Origin: Slackia piriformis YIT 12062 | Lineage (GTDB): Bacteria; Actinomycetota; Coriobacteriia; Coriobacteriales; Eggerthellaceae | Direction: 5' to 3' | Assembly: GCF_000296445.1 (NCBI RefSeq) | Contig: NZ_JH815198.1 | Span: forward strand, 250,501 to 314,500 | Length of the DNA stretch: 64,000 bases | Shown: positions 34,393 through 42,616 of the stretch, in pieces | Numbering within the stretch: the first letter of the stretch is position 1 | Layout: each line of letters opens with the position of its first letter | Notes under the pieces: model-generated | What the model saw: only the letters and a program-made list of their open reading frames with translations | The model's database searches: none | What the model was told of the DNA's origin: nothing | Translations under genes and position numbers: made by a program

Positions 34393-34627
34393 CATATATT
34401 GCGTTGAACAACCAGATAAGAGCAGCTCTTGTTCTCTGTTTGTTTCCGGCATATGGAACGGGGCGTGGAGGGCTGGAAGGGGCTTCGTGTGGGTTTGCCA
34501 ATGAAGGGTCCGTGCCATTCTTCGTTGACGTGGCGACTGAGGGGGTCGTGCCGTTTCTCGTCGGACAAGGCGGCTGCAATTCGTGATTTATCCTCGCAGG
34601 CACTTTATCCTGCGCTAGCAGTTGCGC

Positions 34628-34633
34628 TATACT
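34628..34633 (+). promoter_or_regulatory. -10 element of the pheST T-box transcript
   Basis: TATACT about seven bases before the predicted transcript start near 34640. The -35 match (TTTATC at 18 bp) is poor. It is the best-placed promoter for the leader. Confidence 0.4.
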
Positions 34634-34639
34634 TCAGCT

Positions 34640-35094
34640 TTGTATCGCTTGATACGCAAATGCGCTGACGAAGACAGCAACGTGCAGGCAAAGCCTCCAG
34701 AGAAGGATTCCCAGGCTGGAAGAATCCGGCAGAGCGCACGTTGATTCCCTTCCGAGCAGCGTGGCCGAACGCGGGATGCGTCGTCGGGCTTCCGACATTC
34801 GTGTTTTTTGCACGAGGCGCATGGACGTACAGTAAGCCGCGTCGGGTGTTCCCGTTATAGAACAAACGAGTGGGCGGCTGCCCGCACGTTGCACGTTGCC
34901 GTTTGCCCGGCCCGCTTTCGTCGAAGCGAAGCCGTCCGCGACGCTGCGCCTTCTTCGCATGACGAAGGCGGCGTTTCCTGCTCTTTCGTGCTGTGCGAGG
35001 TCTCCGTCAACCAAGGTGGTACCGCGAGAGCCTTCTTTCGTCCTTGGATGTTGAACCGCGAGGTTCAGCTGGGATGAAAGAAGGCTCTTTTTTG
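34640..35094 (+). ncRNA. T-box riboswitch of pheST, phenylalanine type
   Basis: The T-box sequence AAGGTGGTACCGCG lies at 35013-35026. It would bind the acceptor end of uncharged tRNA. Stem I can be built: GCGCTG (34662-34667) with CAGCGT (34757-34762) below, CAACGTGC (34678-34685) with GCACGTTG (34736-34743) above. The 3' strand of the internal loop between them contains two Phe codons TTC (34745-34747, 34750-34752). The terminator pairs AGAGCCTTCTTTC (35027-35039) with GAAAGAAGGCTCT (35076-35088), then a T-run. CCAAGG (35011) and CCTTGG (35042) fit the competing antiterminator. Uncharged tRNA-Phe should allow read-through. Confidence 0.92.
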
Positions 35095-35141
35095 TTTGGG
35101 GCGGGCGTTAGGTGCCCGCACGAAGGAAAGGCGAAGGAGAC

Positions 35142-36224
35142 ATGGCGATAATCGACGAGCTTATCGATCTGAAATCCGCCACGCTGAACAGCATCGCGCA
35201 GGCTGCCGACACGTCTGAGCTCGAGGCTGTGCGCGTGAGCGTGCTGGGCAAGAAAGGCACGCTGACCGCATATTTGCGCGGCATGGGCCAGCTTGCGCCC
35301 GAAGACCGCGCCACGGTGGGCAAAACCGCCAACGAAGTGCGTAACGCTGTGGAGTCGGCGCTTGAGGCGCGCAAGGCAGAGCTTGCATCGGCCGAGCTTT
35401 TGGCGAAGATGGACGCCGAAGCGGTGGATATCACGCTTCCTGGCCGTGTGCAGCAGATGGGCACGCGTCATCTGATCAGTGGCATCATCGACGAAATCTC
35501 GGACATCTTCCTCGGCATGGGCTACTCCGTGGCCCGCGGTCCCGAGGTTGAGACCGACTACTACAACTTCCAGGCGCTCAACGCTCCCGAAGACCATCCC
35601 TCTCGCGGCATGCAGGACACCTTCTACATGGTGGACCGTTCCGGCGACCACGCGGCCGTGCGCGGCGAATCCAAGGTGCTCTTGCGCACCCAGACCTCTG
35701 GCGTGCAGGTGCATACCATGGAAGAGCAGAAGCCGCCGATCTATATCATCGCGCCGGGCAAGGTGTATCGCCGCGACGTGGCCGACCCCAGCCATCTCCC
35801 ACAGTTCCACCAGGTGGAAGGTCTTGTGGTAGACGAGGGCATCACCTTCGGCGACCTGAAAGGCACGCTCGAATACTTCTGCAAGCAGATGTTCGGCGAA
35901 GATCGCAAGACTCGCTTCCGCGCTCATTACTTCCCGTTTACGGAGCCTTCCGCCGAAGCCGACGTGAGCTGTGGCGTGTGCGGCGGTACGGGCCATCTGC
36001 GCAACGGCGAACGCTGTCGCATGTGCAAAGGCACCGGCTGGCTTGAAATCTTGGGCTGCGGCATGGTCGACCCTAACGTTTACGGTTTCGTTGGCATCGA
36101 TCCCGAAAAGTATTCCGGCTTCGCATTCGGCATGGGCGTCGAACGCATCGCTTGCCTGAAGTACAACGTGCCCGACCTGCGCATGCTGCTTGAAGGCGAT
36201 ATGCGCTTCCTGCGTCAGTTCTAG
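35142..36224 (+). CDS. pheS: Phenylalanyl-tRNA synthetase alpha subunit
   Basis: Catalytic subunit of the alpha2-beta2 class II enzyme. 360 aa. An N-terminal tRNA-binding coiled coil (1-90) is followed by the class II core: motif 1 region GTRHLISGIIDEISDIFLGM, LRTQTSGVQVHTM, the substrate-loop region FHQVEGLVVDEG, the Cys-rich CGVCGGTGHLRNGERCRMC stretch and GFAFGMGVERIACLKY (motif 3). ATG 35142 has GAAGGAG upstream; the frame opens at 35112 without support. The T-box at 34640-35094 controls it. Confidence 0.97.
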   Translation: MAIIDELIDLKSATLNSIAQAADTSELEAVRVSVLGKKGTLTAYLRGMGQLAPEDRATVGKTANEVRNAVESALEARKAELASAELLAKMDAEAVDITLPGRVQQMGTRHLISGIIDEISDIFLGMGYSVARGPEVETDYYNFQALNAPEDHPSRGMQDTFYMVDRSGDHAAVRGESKVLLRTQTSGVQVHTMEEQKPPIYIIAPGKVYRRDVADPSHLPQFHQVEGLVVDEGITFGDLKGTLEYFCKQMFGEDRKTRFRAHYFPFTEPSAEADVSCGVCGGTGHLRNGERCRMCKGTGWLEILGCGMVDPNVYGFVGIDPEKYSGFAFGMGVERIACLKYNVPDLRMLLEGDMRFLRQF

Positions 36225-36243
36225 GTTTCGAAGGGAAAACAGC

Positions 36244-38676
36244 ATGAAAGTTTCTTTGAAGTGGCTGTCCGATTATGTGGACGTGCCTTCCGATATAAAA
36301 GAATTCTGCGATCGCCTGGACCTGACGGGCACGGGCGTCGAAGGCGTCGAGACGCTCGGTGCCACCTTCGACGGTGTGGTCGTGGGCTATGTGGAAACGT
36401 GCGAAGAGCATCCTGACAGCGATCACATGCATGTGGTCACCGTCAATGTAGGCGGCGAAGAGCCCGTTCAGATCGTGTGCGGCGCTCCCAATATCGCTCA
36501 GGGTATCAAGGTCCCCGTGGCCACGGTTGGCGCGGTGCTTCCCGGCGATTTCAAAATCAAGAAATCCAAGCTGCGCGGTGTTGCTAGCTGCGGCATGTGC
36601 TGCTCGAAGCGCGAGCTCGGTCTTGGCACCGATCACGAAGGCATCTGGATTCTTCCCGAAGACGCCGCCGTGGGCACGCCGATCGCCGAATACCTGGGCC
36701 TTACTGACACGGTCATCGATCTGGAGATCACGCCGAACCGTCCCGATTGCCTTTCCATGGTGGGCTTTGCGCGCGAGGTGGGCGCTATGTACGGCCTTGA
36801 TTGGTGCGAGCCCGCTGCTCAGCTCGAGGAATCCGACGAATCCATCGAAGGTCAGGTCAGTGTTGCCATCGATGATGCCGAGCGTTGCCCCCGCTATACC
36901 GCGCGCCTGATCAAGGGCGTGAAGGTGGGCCCGAGCCCTGATTGGCTTGTCGAGCGTCTGACTGCTATCGGCCAGCGTCCCATCAACAACATCGTTGACG
37001 TGACCAACTACGTGCTCTTCGAGCTCGGCCAGCCGCTGCACACCTTCGACTTCGACACGCTTGACCTTGAAGACGGCGCGGCGCATATCATCGTGCGCGC
37101 CGCCCAGGATGGCGAAAAACTCGTTACGCTCGACGAAGCCGAACGCGAGCTGACCGGCGACATGACCGTCATCGCCACGCCGAAGCGTGCCGTGGCGTTG
37201 GCGGGCGTTATGGGCGGGCTCGATTCCGAAGTGACCGATGCCACCGTGAACGTTTTGCTGGAAACCGCCGCATTCAGCCCGGCGCATACCAGCCGCACGA
37301 GCCGCAACCTGGGATTGATCAGCGAATCCTCTTTGCGTTACGAGCGCCGTGTGGACGACATGAACGTCAATCAGCGCGCCGATTACGCAGCCGCCCTGAT
37401 CTCTGAGGTTTCCGGCGGTACCGTCTGTGCCGGCATCGTTGACGAATGGCCCGCGGGCGCACCCGAAGAGCGCGTGCTGGCATTTCGCATCGAGCGTTTC
37501 CAGAAGATGATGGGCGAAGCGATCCCCGTCGATTTCATCGTCGAGTGCCTCGAGCGCCTCGGCTGCGCCGTGGCCGACAAGGGCGAGGGCGTGCTGCGCG
37601 TGGTGGCGCCCACGTTCCGTCCCGACCTCGAGCGCGAGATCGACCTTTACGAGGAGGTCTTGCGTCTCTACGGTATGGATCGCATTCCGTCTACGCTGCC
37701 CGCAGGCCGCGGACGTCTTGGCGTGCGCACTCCGCAGCAGCTCATGGATGCGAAGCTTCATGCTACGCTTTCCGCATGCGGCATGAACGAGACTATGACG
37801 TATTCGTTCGCCGCCGCAGACGATGTCGAGAAGCTGCGCATGAACGAAGAGGGCCTTGGCGAGGCGGCCGAGCTCATCAACCCGATGAATGCCGAGCAGT
37901 CTTGCATGCGTCGCACCATTGTTCCCGGACTGCTGCGCAGCGTGGCGTACAACCAAAGCCGAGGCGTGAGCAATATCCAACTCTACGAAATCGGTACCGT
38001 ATTCTCGGCTCGCGAGGGAGCGGCACAGCCGAAGGAACGCCGCAAGCTTGCCGGCGTTTTGGCTGGAGCCATGGGCCCTGTGGGCTGGAATAATGCTCCT
38101 GCGGCCTTTGACTTCTTCGACGGCAAAGGCGTGCTTGAATCCATCGCCCGCGAATTGGCCCTGCCCAAGGTTCGCTTCAAGGCTCTTTCTGCCGAAGAGG
38201 CTCCGCACCTGCAACCTGGCCGAGCGGCTCAGATGCTTTCCGGCGGCGACGTGGTTGGTTGGGTCGGCGAAATCCATCCTCTTGCGGCCGATGCCTTCGA
38301 GGCTGCAGCGCCCGTTGTTGCATTCGAGTTGGACATGGCTGTGCTCGAGCGCGCTGCACGTCCTGCTCGCGATTACGTGGACGTCCCTCAGTTCCCCGCA
38401 GTCGCGCGTGACGCCGCGTTCGTGGTGGACGAATCTGTCACCAACGAGAAGCTCATGCAGTGCATGACGTCTGCGGGCGGTAAGCTGCTCGAAGGCGTGC
38501 AGCTGTTCGACGTCTACCGCGATGAAGAGCGCATCGGCGCAGGCAAGAAGTCCATGGCGTATTCGCTCACCTATCGTGCAGCGGACCGAACGCTTACAAG
38601 CGAAGAAGTGGACAAGGCTCACGATCGCCTGGTGAAGAAGGTCTCGAACGCTACGGGAGCCGAGCAGCGCGCTTAG
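36244..38676 (+). CDS. pheT: Phenylalanyl-tRNA synthetase beta subunit
   Basis: 810 aa, normal length. Domains in order: N-terminal strand MKVSLKWLSDYVDVP, the OB-fold tRNA-binding domain with HPDSDHMHVVTVNVG and VCGAPNIAQGIKVPVA, the B3/B4 editing domain (about 210-370, DVTNYVLFELGQPLHTFD), a B5 domain, the catalytic-like core, and the C-terminal anticodon-binding domain ending DKAHDRLVKKVSNATGAEQRA. It edits mischarged Tyr-tRNA-Phe in the family. ATG 36244 follows GAAGGGAAAAC; 19 bp from pheS, so one operon. Confidence 0.97.
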   Translation: MKVSLKWLSDYVDVPSDIKEFCDRLDLTGTGVEGVETLGATFDGVVVGYVETCEEHPDSDHMHVVTVNVGGEEPVQIVCGAPNIAQGIKVPVATVGAVLPGDFKIKKSKLRGVASCGMCCSKRELGLGTDHEGIWILPEDAAVGTPIAEYLGLTDTVIDLEITPNRPDCLSMVGFAREVGAMYGLDWCEPAAQLEESDESIEGQVSVAIDDAERCPRYTARLIKGVKVGPSPDWLVERLTAIGQRPINNIVDVTNYVLFELGQPLHTFDFDTLDLEDGAAHIIVRAAQDGEKLVTLDEAERELTGDMTVIATPKRAVALAGVMGGLDSEVTDATVNVLLETAAFSPAHTSRTSRNLGLISESSLRYERRVDDMNVNQRADYAAALISEVSGGTVCAGIVDEWPAGAPEERVLAFRIERFQKMMGEAIPVDFIVECLERLGCAVADKGEGVLRVVAPTFRPDLEREIDLYEEVLRLYGMDRIPSTLPAGRGRLGVRTPQQLMDAKLHATLSACGMNETMTYSFAAADDVEKLRMNEEGLGEAAELINPMNAEQSCMRRTIVPGLLRSVAYNQSRGVSNIQLYEIGTVFSAREGAAQPKERRKLAGVLAGAMGPVGWNNAPAAFDFFDGKGVLESIARELALPKVRFKALSAEEAPHLQPGRAAQMLSGGDVVGWVGEIHPLAADAFEAAAPVVAFELDMAVLERAARPARDYVDVPQFPAVARDAAFVVDESVTNEKLMQCMTSAGGKLLEGVQLFDVYRDEERIGAGKKSMAYSLTYRAADRTLTSEEVDKAHDRLVKKVSNATGAEQRA

Positions 38677-38732
38677 TCGCAGGCTTGATTTCAGGGCAGA
38701 GACCAGGCCCAGATTGCGAGATGTCAAATGAA

Positions 38733-38764
38733 AACGGCCTCAGGACATGTATCCTGAGGCCGTT
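38733..38764. terminator. Bidirectional terminator between pheT and gshA-like gene
   Basis: AACGGCCTCAGGA (38733-38745), CATGTA loop, TCCTGAGGCCGTT (38752-38764): a perfect 13-bp stem. On the minus strand TTTTC follows, a U-tract for the glutamate-cysteine ligase transcript. Confidence 0.8.
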
Positions 38765-38835
38765 GTGCATGAAGCGGACCGTTTTGCGAAATCGATGTTC
38801 GCGAAACGCCCCGACGCCCATGGGACGTGCGGCGT

Positions 38836-40134
38836 TTAGGAAAGGTCGGCCAGCGTTGTGCGCGCGGCAACGAGCTTGGCAAGGGGCTCCAGGTAATCTT
38901 TCTCGTGCGGCGCGATCGCATTCAGGCCGCGACGCGCAAGACTGAACATCTCGTCGCATATCTCGTCGACGTTTCTGCCGTAGGCTTTCCCGCGGTATCC
39001 GTTCTCCATAAGGGATTCTTTTGCGCGCCAAATGTCTTCCAGGGTGACATTTTCACACGCGGCATGCAGAACCTCCAGGCATTCATCGCAGTAGAAAAGA
39101 CCCTTGATGAGCGCAGCGTATGCAATCGCATACGGGGTGGGCATAGAGTCTGCGGGACGAATTTCCACGTATGTTTTCAAGCGCACGTCGGGAAATACCA
39201 TGGAAAGGGCATGCTCGACATTCGCGCGGTTCATGGGCGTGTTCGCGTAGATTTCCCCGAATGTGCGCGGGTCGTAGTGCACCTCGCCTGCGTCGTCGAC
39301 GCGAACGATGGCGGGTGTATCGAGGATATATTCCGCGTAGGATTCGAATCCGAAATCATCGTCCAGAACATGCGGGGGCGTGTTGCAGCGATCGGGGTCG
39401 CAGTATTTCCAGACCTCGGTGCGCATGAGCCTGTGCGGGCGCGGACCGCCTTCGAAGACGGCGGCGTTGTCGCATACAAGGGCGAAAAGGGGAGCGAGCA
39501 CCGAAGCGACGCGCATCTTCTTGACGCAGTCCTTCTCGTCGCGGTAATCGATGGAAACCTGGGTGGAGGCGCTCGCACGCATCATGCGCGGGCCCCATGG
39601 CGAAATGGCGGAAAGATACTCGTTCATGAATTCGTATCGTGCTTTGGGGATGAGCTCTTTATCGACGGCGCGGCAGGCGGGATCGTAGCCTATGGCGAGG
39701 GATTTGCCGGATACGGGCTCGAGTTCGCGTGCGACGTCAGATTCGAATTCGTCGAAAACCCTGCGTGCGGTATCGAGCGAGCAGAACGGTCCAGCGGAGA
39801 GCTCGAGCTGAGCGGCCGGTTCTATGGTGACGTTCATGCCGGGCTTTGCAACGCCGAGGATGTCTCCGTTATGCGTTGTGACCTGAGGGTAGCGTTCGCT
39901 AAGGCCTGTGAGAATATCTCGGACGCCGTGGGGCTGGCTGTAGGAGAGCGGCTCTCCGGTTCCGTCCACGAGGAAATGCTCGAGCTCGATGCCAACATCT
40001 CGAGAATCCCGCTTGCAGCCTGATCGGAAAAAGGAAACGAGCGCTTCGATGTTGCGTTTGCGGGCAGGCTGATGTTGCGCGAGGCTGTGTTCATCGGCTT
40101 TGCCCTGAAGGGCGAACAGATCGGTATCGTGCAT
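38836..40134 (-). CDS. Glutamate-cysteine ligase (GCS2 family)
   Basis: Makes gamma-glutamylcysteine from glutamate and cysteine, the first step to glutathione or related thiols. 432 aa. Signature blocks: VGIELEHFLVDGTGEPLSYS, TIEPAAQLELSAGPFCSL, MMRASASTQVSIDYRDE, EIRPADSMPTPYAIAYAAL. These match the GCS2/plant-like and actinobacterial EgtA group rather than enteric GshA. No glutathione synthetase gene is in the window, so the final thiol is unknown. ATG 40134 has GCAAGGAG upstream; the in-frame extension to 40188 is unsupported. It converges with pheT. Confidence 0.88.
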   Translation of the reverse strand: MHDTDLFALQGKADEHSLAQHQPARKRNIEALVSFFRSGCKRDSRDVGIELEHFLVDGTGEPLSYSQPHGVRDILTGLSERYPQVTTHNGDILGVAKPGMNVTIEPAAQLELSAGPFCSLDTARRVFDEFESDVARELEPVSGKSLAIGYDPACRAVDKELIPKARYEFMNEYLSAISPWGPRMMRASASTQVSIDYRDEKDCVKKMRVASVLAPLFALVCDNAAVFEGGPRPHRLMRTEVWKYCDPDRCNTPPHVLDDDFGFESYAEYILDTPAIVRVDDAGEVHYDPRTFGEIYANTPMNRANVEHALSMVFPDVRLKTYVEIRPADSMPTPYAIAYAALIKGLFYCDECLEVLHAACENVTLEDIWRAKESLMENGYRGKAYGRNVDEICDEMFSLARRGLNAIAPHEKDYLEPLAKLVAARTTLADLS

Positions 40135-40224
40135 GTTTTCTCCTTGCAACGTGTTTGAGCGTATGGTAGCGCATGAAGGCCCTCCCATGATGTCGACGAA
40201 GAAGGAATCACGGTCTTGTTTCCT

Positions 40225-40261
40225 CTCTGTTGCATTGTTCTACACGCAATATGCAACAGAG
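40225..40261 (-). promoter_or_regulatory. Inverted repeat upstream of the glutamate-cysteine ligase gene
   Basis: CTCTGTTGCAT (40225-40235) and ATGCAACAGAG (40251-40261) are perfect 11-bp inverted arms 15 bp apart. It lies 91-127 bases upstream of the ligase ATG in the 347-bp divergent region shared with argR. Arm length and spacing suit a dimeric regulator or an RNA hairpin. The rest of the region up to 40320 shows no gene. Confidence 0.45.
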
Positions 40262-40328
40262 AAGACGTTTTGTCGGCTTTTTCCGCAAAAAATGGTACGG
40301 CATTGCCGAAAAACAACGAATTGGTGCA

Positions 40329-40385
40329 GTGAATATTCATTCTTGTTCCGATTCGTTGACAAAATGAGCTTCAGAGGTGAATATT
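40329..40385 (+). promoter_or_regulatory. argR promoter with two GTGAATATT repeats
   Basis: Consensus -35 TTGACA (40356-40361), 18-bp spacer, -10 AATATT (40380-40385). The 9-mer GTGAATATT occurs at 40329-40337, as part of the palindrome TGAATATTCA, and again at 40377-40385 over the -10. TGAAT/ATTCA halves are the core of ArgR boxes in other bacteria, so autoregulation is likely. Confidence 0.5.
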
Positions 40386-40481
40386 GGACAAAGATGATAC
40401 ATAACATTGTATTTCAGGTGCTCGAATAGCGACGAGGGCTGGCATCTCGGTCTTCTGCTTTGTATAAATCGAGGGGGAAAG

Positions 40482-40913
40482 ATGACAAAGCGAGCAGTGC
40501 GCCACGATGTGATTCGTGAGATTATCAGGCGTGGAAATATCAAGACGCAAAGAGATCTTGTGGAGCAACTCCGTTCCGAAGGCTACGATTGCACGCAGGC
40601 AACCGTGTCGCGCGATATCGCGGGGATGGGTCTTGCGAAATCGCGCGACGGATACTATGTCTTGCCCGAGGACCTGCGTTTGCAGCGCATGGTGGGGGAG
40701 TTGGTTGAAACCATAGAGATTGTGAACAACTTCCTTGTCATAAGGACTCCTCCCGGAATTGCGAGCGGCGTTGCCGTCGCTTTGGATGCCGCGCAGCTCA
40801 AAGGTGTTGCAGGCACGCTTGCGGGCGATGACTCCATCTTCGTCATGTGCCGCAGCTCCGCGGAGGCTCAATCGGTTGCGGAGGTCATCGAGCATCTTCA
40901 GGACCGTCAGTAA
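40482..40913 (+). CDS. argR: Arginine repressor ArgR/AhrC
   Basis: 143 aa. The N-terminal winged helix has RHDVIREIIRRGNIKTQRDL and CTQATVSRDIAGMGLAK, the C-terminal oligomerisation/arginine-binding domain LVIRTPPGIASGVAVALDAA with GTLAGDDSIFVMCRS, whose GDD binds arginine in the family. It represses arginine synthesis and may activate catabolism. ATG 40482 has GAGGGGGAAAG upstream. It is monocistronic, far from arginine genes in this window; only the TIGR00300 gene at 54 kb might be related. Confidence 0.95.
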   Translation: MTKRAVRHDVIREIIRRGNIKTQRDLVEQLRSEGYDCTQATVSRDIAGMGLAKSRDGYYVLPEDLRLQRMVGELVETIEIVNNFLVIRTPPGIASGVAVALDAAQLKGVAGTLAGDDSIFVMCRSSAEAQSVAEVIEHLQDRQ

Positions 40914-41001
40914 CACCGCACGCATGGGCCGCTCGAAATGCGGCGTGCGCCTAGGCGTTCGATAGAGGAGCGTAACGGCTAGGCAACCTCATGTGGAAAT
41001 T

Positions 41002-41034
41002 AGAGCGACGCTTTTGGGCGTCGCTCTTTCTTTG
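41002..41034 (+). terminator. Rho-independent terminator after argR
   Basis: AGAGCGACGC (41002-41011), TTTTGG loop, GCGTCGCTCT (41018-41027), then TTCTTTGG. It overlaps the -35 of the next gene's promoter. Confidence 0.8.
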
Positions 41035-41041
41035 GTATAGT
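41014..41041 (+). promoter_or_regulatory. Promoter of the lipoprotein gene
   Basis: -35 TTGGGC (41014-41019), 16-bp spacer, extended -10 TG-g-TATAGT (hexamer 41036-41041). The -35 is inside the argR terminator hairpin. Confidence 0.5.
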
Positions 41042-41071
41042 TTCGATGCTACACCGTATGAAAGGGTACCT

Positions 41072-41626
41072 ATGAGCAATCGTATGAAACATATTTCTCG
41101 CATAGCGGCCTGCGCGTGCGCCGTGTGCGCCCTCTGCATGCTTTTGGTCTCGTGCTCCGGCGGCGATGTCGAGAAAAAGACTCCCGCGCAGCTGAATCGA
41201 GAGTATATGGCAAGCGTGAACAGCATCAGCACCGAAGCGTCCGATGCCCTTGAATCGTTCGGGACAGCAGCCACCGAAGGTGATATTGCGGCAATGCGCC
41301 AGTCTGCCTCCGAGGCGGCGAAGAAGCTCGAGAAGATTTCCGAGCTTCAGGTTCCCGAAGGGCTTTCCCAGGTGCACGAAGAGTACAAGGCAGGCGCTGA
41401 GGAATTGAGCACGGCCCTGTCCGATTACGTGGAAGCTTATGCCGCCTTGCAGAATTCTCAGAACCCCGATACGTCCGCGCTGGAAACCCAGCTTAAGGAG
41501 ATCCAGGCACGCTATGACAGCGGTATCGAGCATCTTTCGAAGGCCGATGCCTTGGTCGCAGAATACGCAGGAGATGGATCGTCTTCTCAGGATAACGCTG
41601 CGAAGGATGCCCAGGACGCTTCCTAG
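41072..41626 (+). CDS. Putative lipoprotein, unknown function
   Basis: 184 aa. A basic n-region (MSNRMKHISR), a hydrophobic core and the lipobox LLVSC place the lipidated cysteine near residue 27. The mature part is helical, with LESFGTAATEGDIAAMRQSA and a long charged helix KKLEKISELQVPEGLSQVHE, then LEEYV-type segments and an Asp/Ser-rich end. It would be anchored on the outer face of the membrane. I do not recognise the family. ATG 41072 with AAAGGG upstream is preferred over the in-frame ATG at 40991, which lies in the terminator. Confidence 0.75.
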   Translation: MSNRMKHISRIAACACAVCALCMLLVSCSGGDVEKKTPAQLNREYMASVNSISTEASDALESFGTAATEGDIAAMRQSASEAAKKLEKISELQVPEGLSQVHEEYKAGAEELSTALSDYVEAYAALQNSQNPDTSALETQLKEIQARYDSGIEHLSKADALVAEYAGDGSSSQDNAAKDAQDAS

Positions 41627-41663
41627 GATGTTTCGAGGATTCGGTCGAACTGAGGATTTCACA

Positions 41664-41706
41664 GGAGGGGCGTTCGCGGTGCGCGGGCGCCTCTCCCTTC
41701 TTTAAT
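41664..41706 (+). terminator. Probable terminator after the lipoprotein gene
   Basis: GGAGGGGCG (41664-41672) pairs with CGCCTCTCC (41688-41696) with one G-U pair, followed by CTTCTTTAAT. Confidence 0.5.
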
Positions 41707-41793
41707 GGGGTATTAATATACAACGTATAGAAATTACTGAGCAGGGATAATGTCTGCAGTGTATTGCGGACGATGGGTGGAAGAAGGCGTGCT

Positions 41794-42531
41794 ATGACCG
41801 ACATGGAACGCAAGGACGAGAGCGCTCGCATGGAGCGCTCGGCGAGAATGGTCGGCGAGGATGGCCTGCGTCGTCTCTCCGAGGCGCGCGTCGCCGTCTT
41901 CGGTCTGGGGGGTGTGGGATCAAGCTGCGTCGAGGCTTTGGCGCGCGCGGGCGTGGGAACGCTTGTGCTCGTCGATCGCGATGCGGTGGAGGAAAGCAAC
42001 ATCAACAGGCAGGCCATAGCCTTCTACAGCACGATCGGGAAAAGAAAGGTCGACGTGATGGCCGCCATGGTACGCGACATTGCTCCCGGTACGCGCATTG
42101 TCTCGCATGACGCCTTCGTCACCGCAGACAACGTAGGTAATTTTCTCGAAGATTCCGTCGATTTCATTGTGGATGCCGTGGACACGGTCACGACGAAGCT
42201 TGCGTTGGCGTCGTACGCCGAAAAGCGCGGCATCGCCTTCGTCGGCAGCATGGGGGCGGCGAACAAATGCCATCCCGAGATGCTGGCATTCGCGGACATT
42301 TACCAGACGCAATCGTGCCCGCTGTGCCGCTCTGTTCGCAAGCTTGCACGAAAGCAGGGCATAGAAGCGATGCGTGTGCTGTATTCGTCCGAGCAGCCCG
42401 TTGCCGTCGCAGCGGCCGAAGGCTCGATGCGCCGCGAAAGGACGGAGCTCGGCACGCTTTCTTTCATGCCCCCTATCATGGGGCAGATGATCGCTGGCGA
42501 TGTGATACGGAGCATTGTCGGCATTGCATAA
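41794..42531 (+). CDS. tcdA: tRNA threonylcarbamoyladenosine dehydratase (ThiF/E1-like)
   Basis: Cyclises t6A37 of tRNA to ct6A using ATP. 245 aa. The E1-like Rossmann loop is AVFGLGGVGSSCVEALARAG (residues ~34-53), then VLVDRDAVEESNINRQ, VDAVDTVTTKLALASY and the CPLCRSVRK pair of cysteines. The family is MoeB/ThiF-like and the order of motifs matches TcdA (formerly CsdL/YgdL). ATG 41794 has AAGAAGG upstream. No CsdA/CsdE partner is adjacent. Confidence 0.87.
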   Translation: MTDMERKDESARMERSARMVGEDGLRRLSEARVAVFGLGGVGSSCVEALARAGVGTLVLVDRDAVEESNINRQAIAFYSTIGKRKVDVMAAMVRDIAPGTRIVSHDAFVTADNVGNFLEDSVDFIVDAVDTVTTKLALASYAEKRGIAFVGSMGAANKCHPEMLAFADIYQTQSCPLCRSVRKLARKQGIEAMRVLYSSEQPVAVAAAEGSMRRERTELGTLSFMPPIMGQMIAGDVIRSIVGIA

Positions 42532-42616
42532 CGCTTATGCTCGGAGTTTGTAGTGAGCAGGATGGTGCTTTTCGCACATGCGGAAGGACGCGGTACGAAC
42601 GACGGAGGGATGAACG

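Noticed and set aside
34355-34603. N-terminal extension of the antitoxin
   Set aside because: It crosses the palindromic operator; the start at 34354 has an AGGAGG site and fits the family length.
36073-38727. 884-codon minus-strand open frame opposite pheS-pheT
   Set aside because: Antisense of two essential genes with clear domains. The translation is Arg/His/Ala-rich and featureless. Length alone is not evidence in this base composition.
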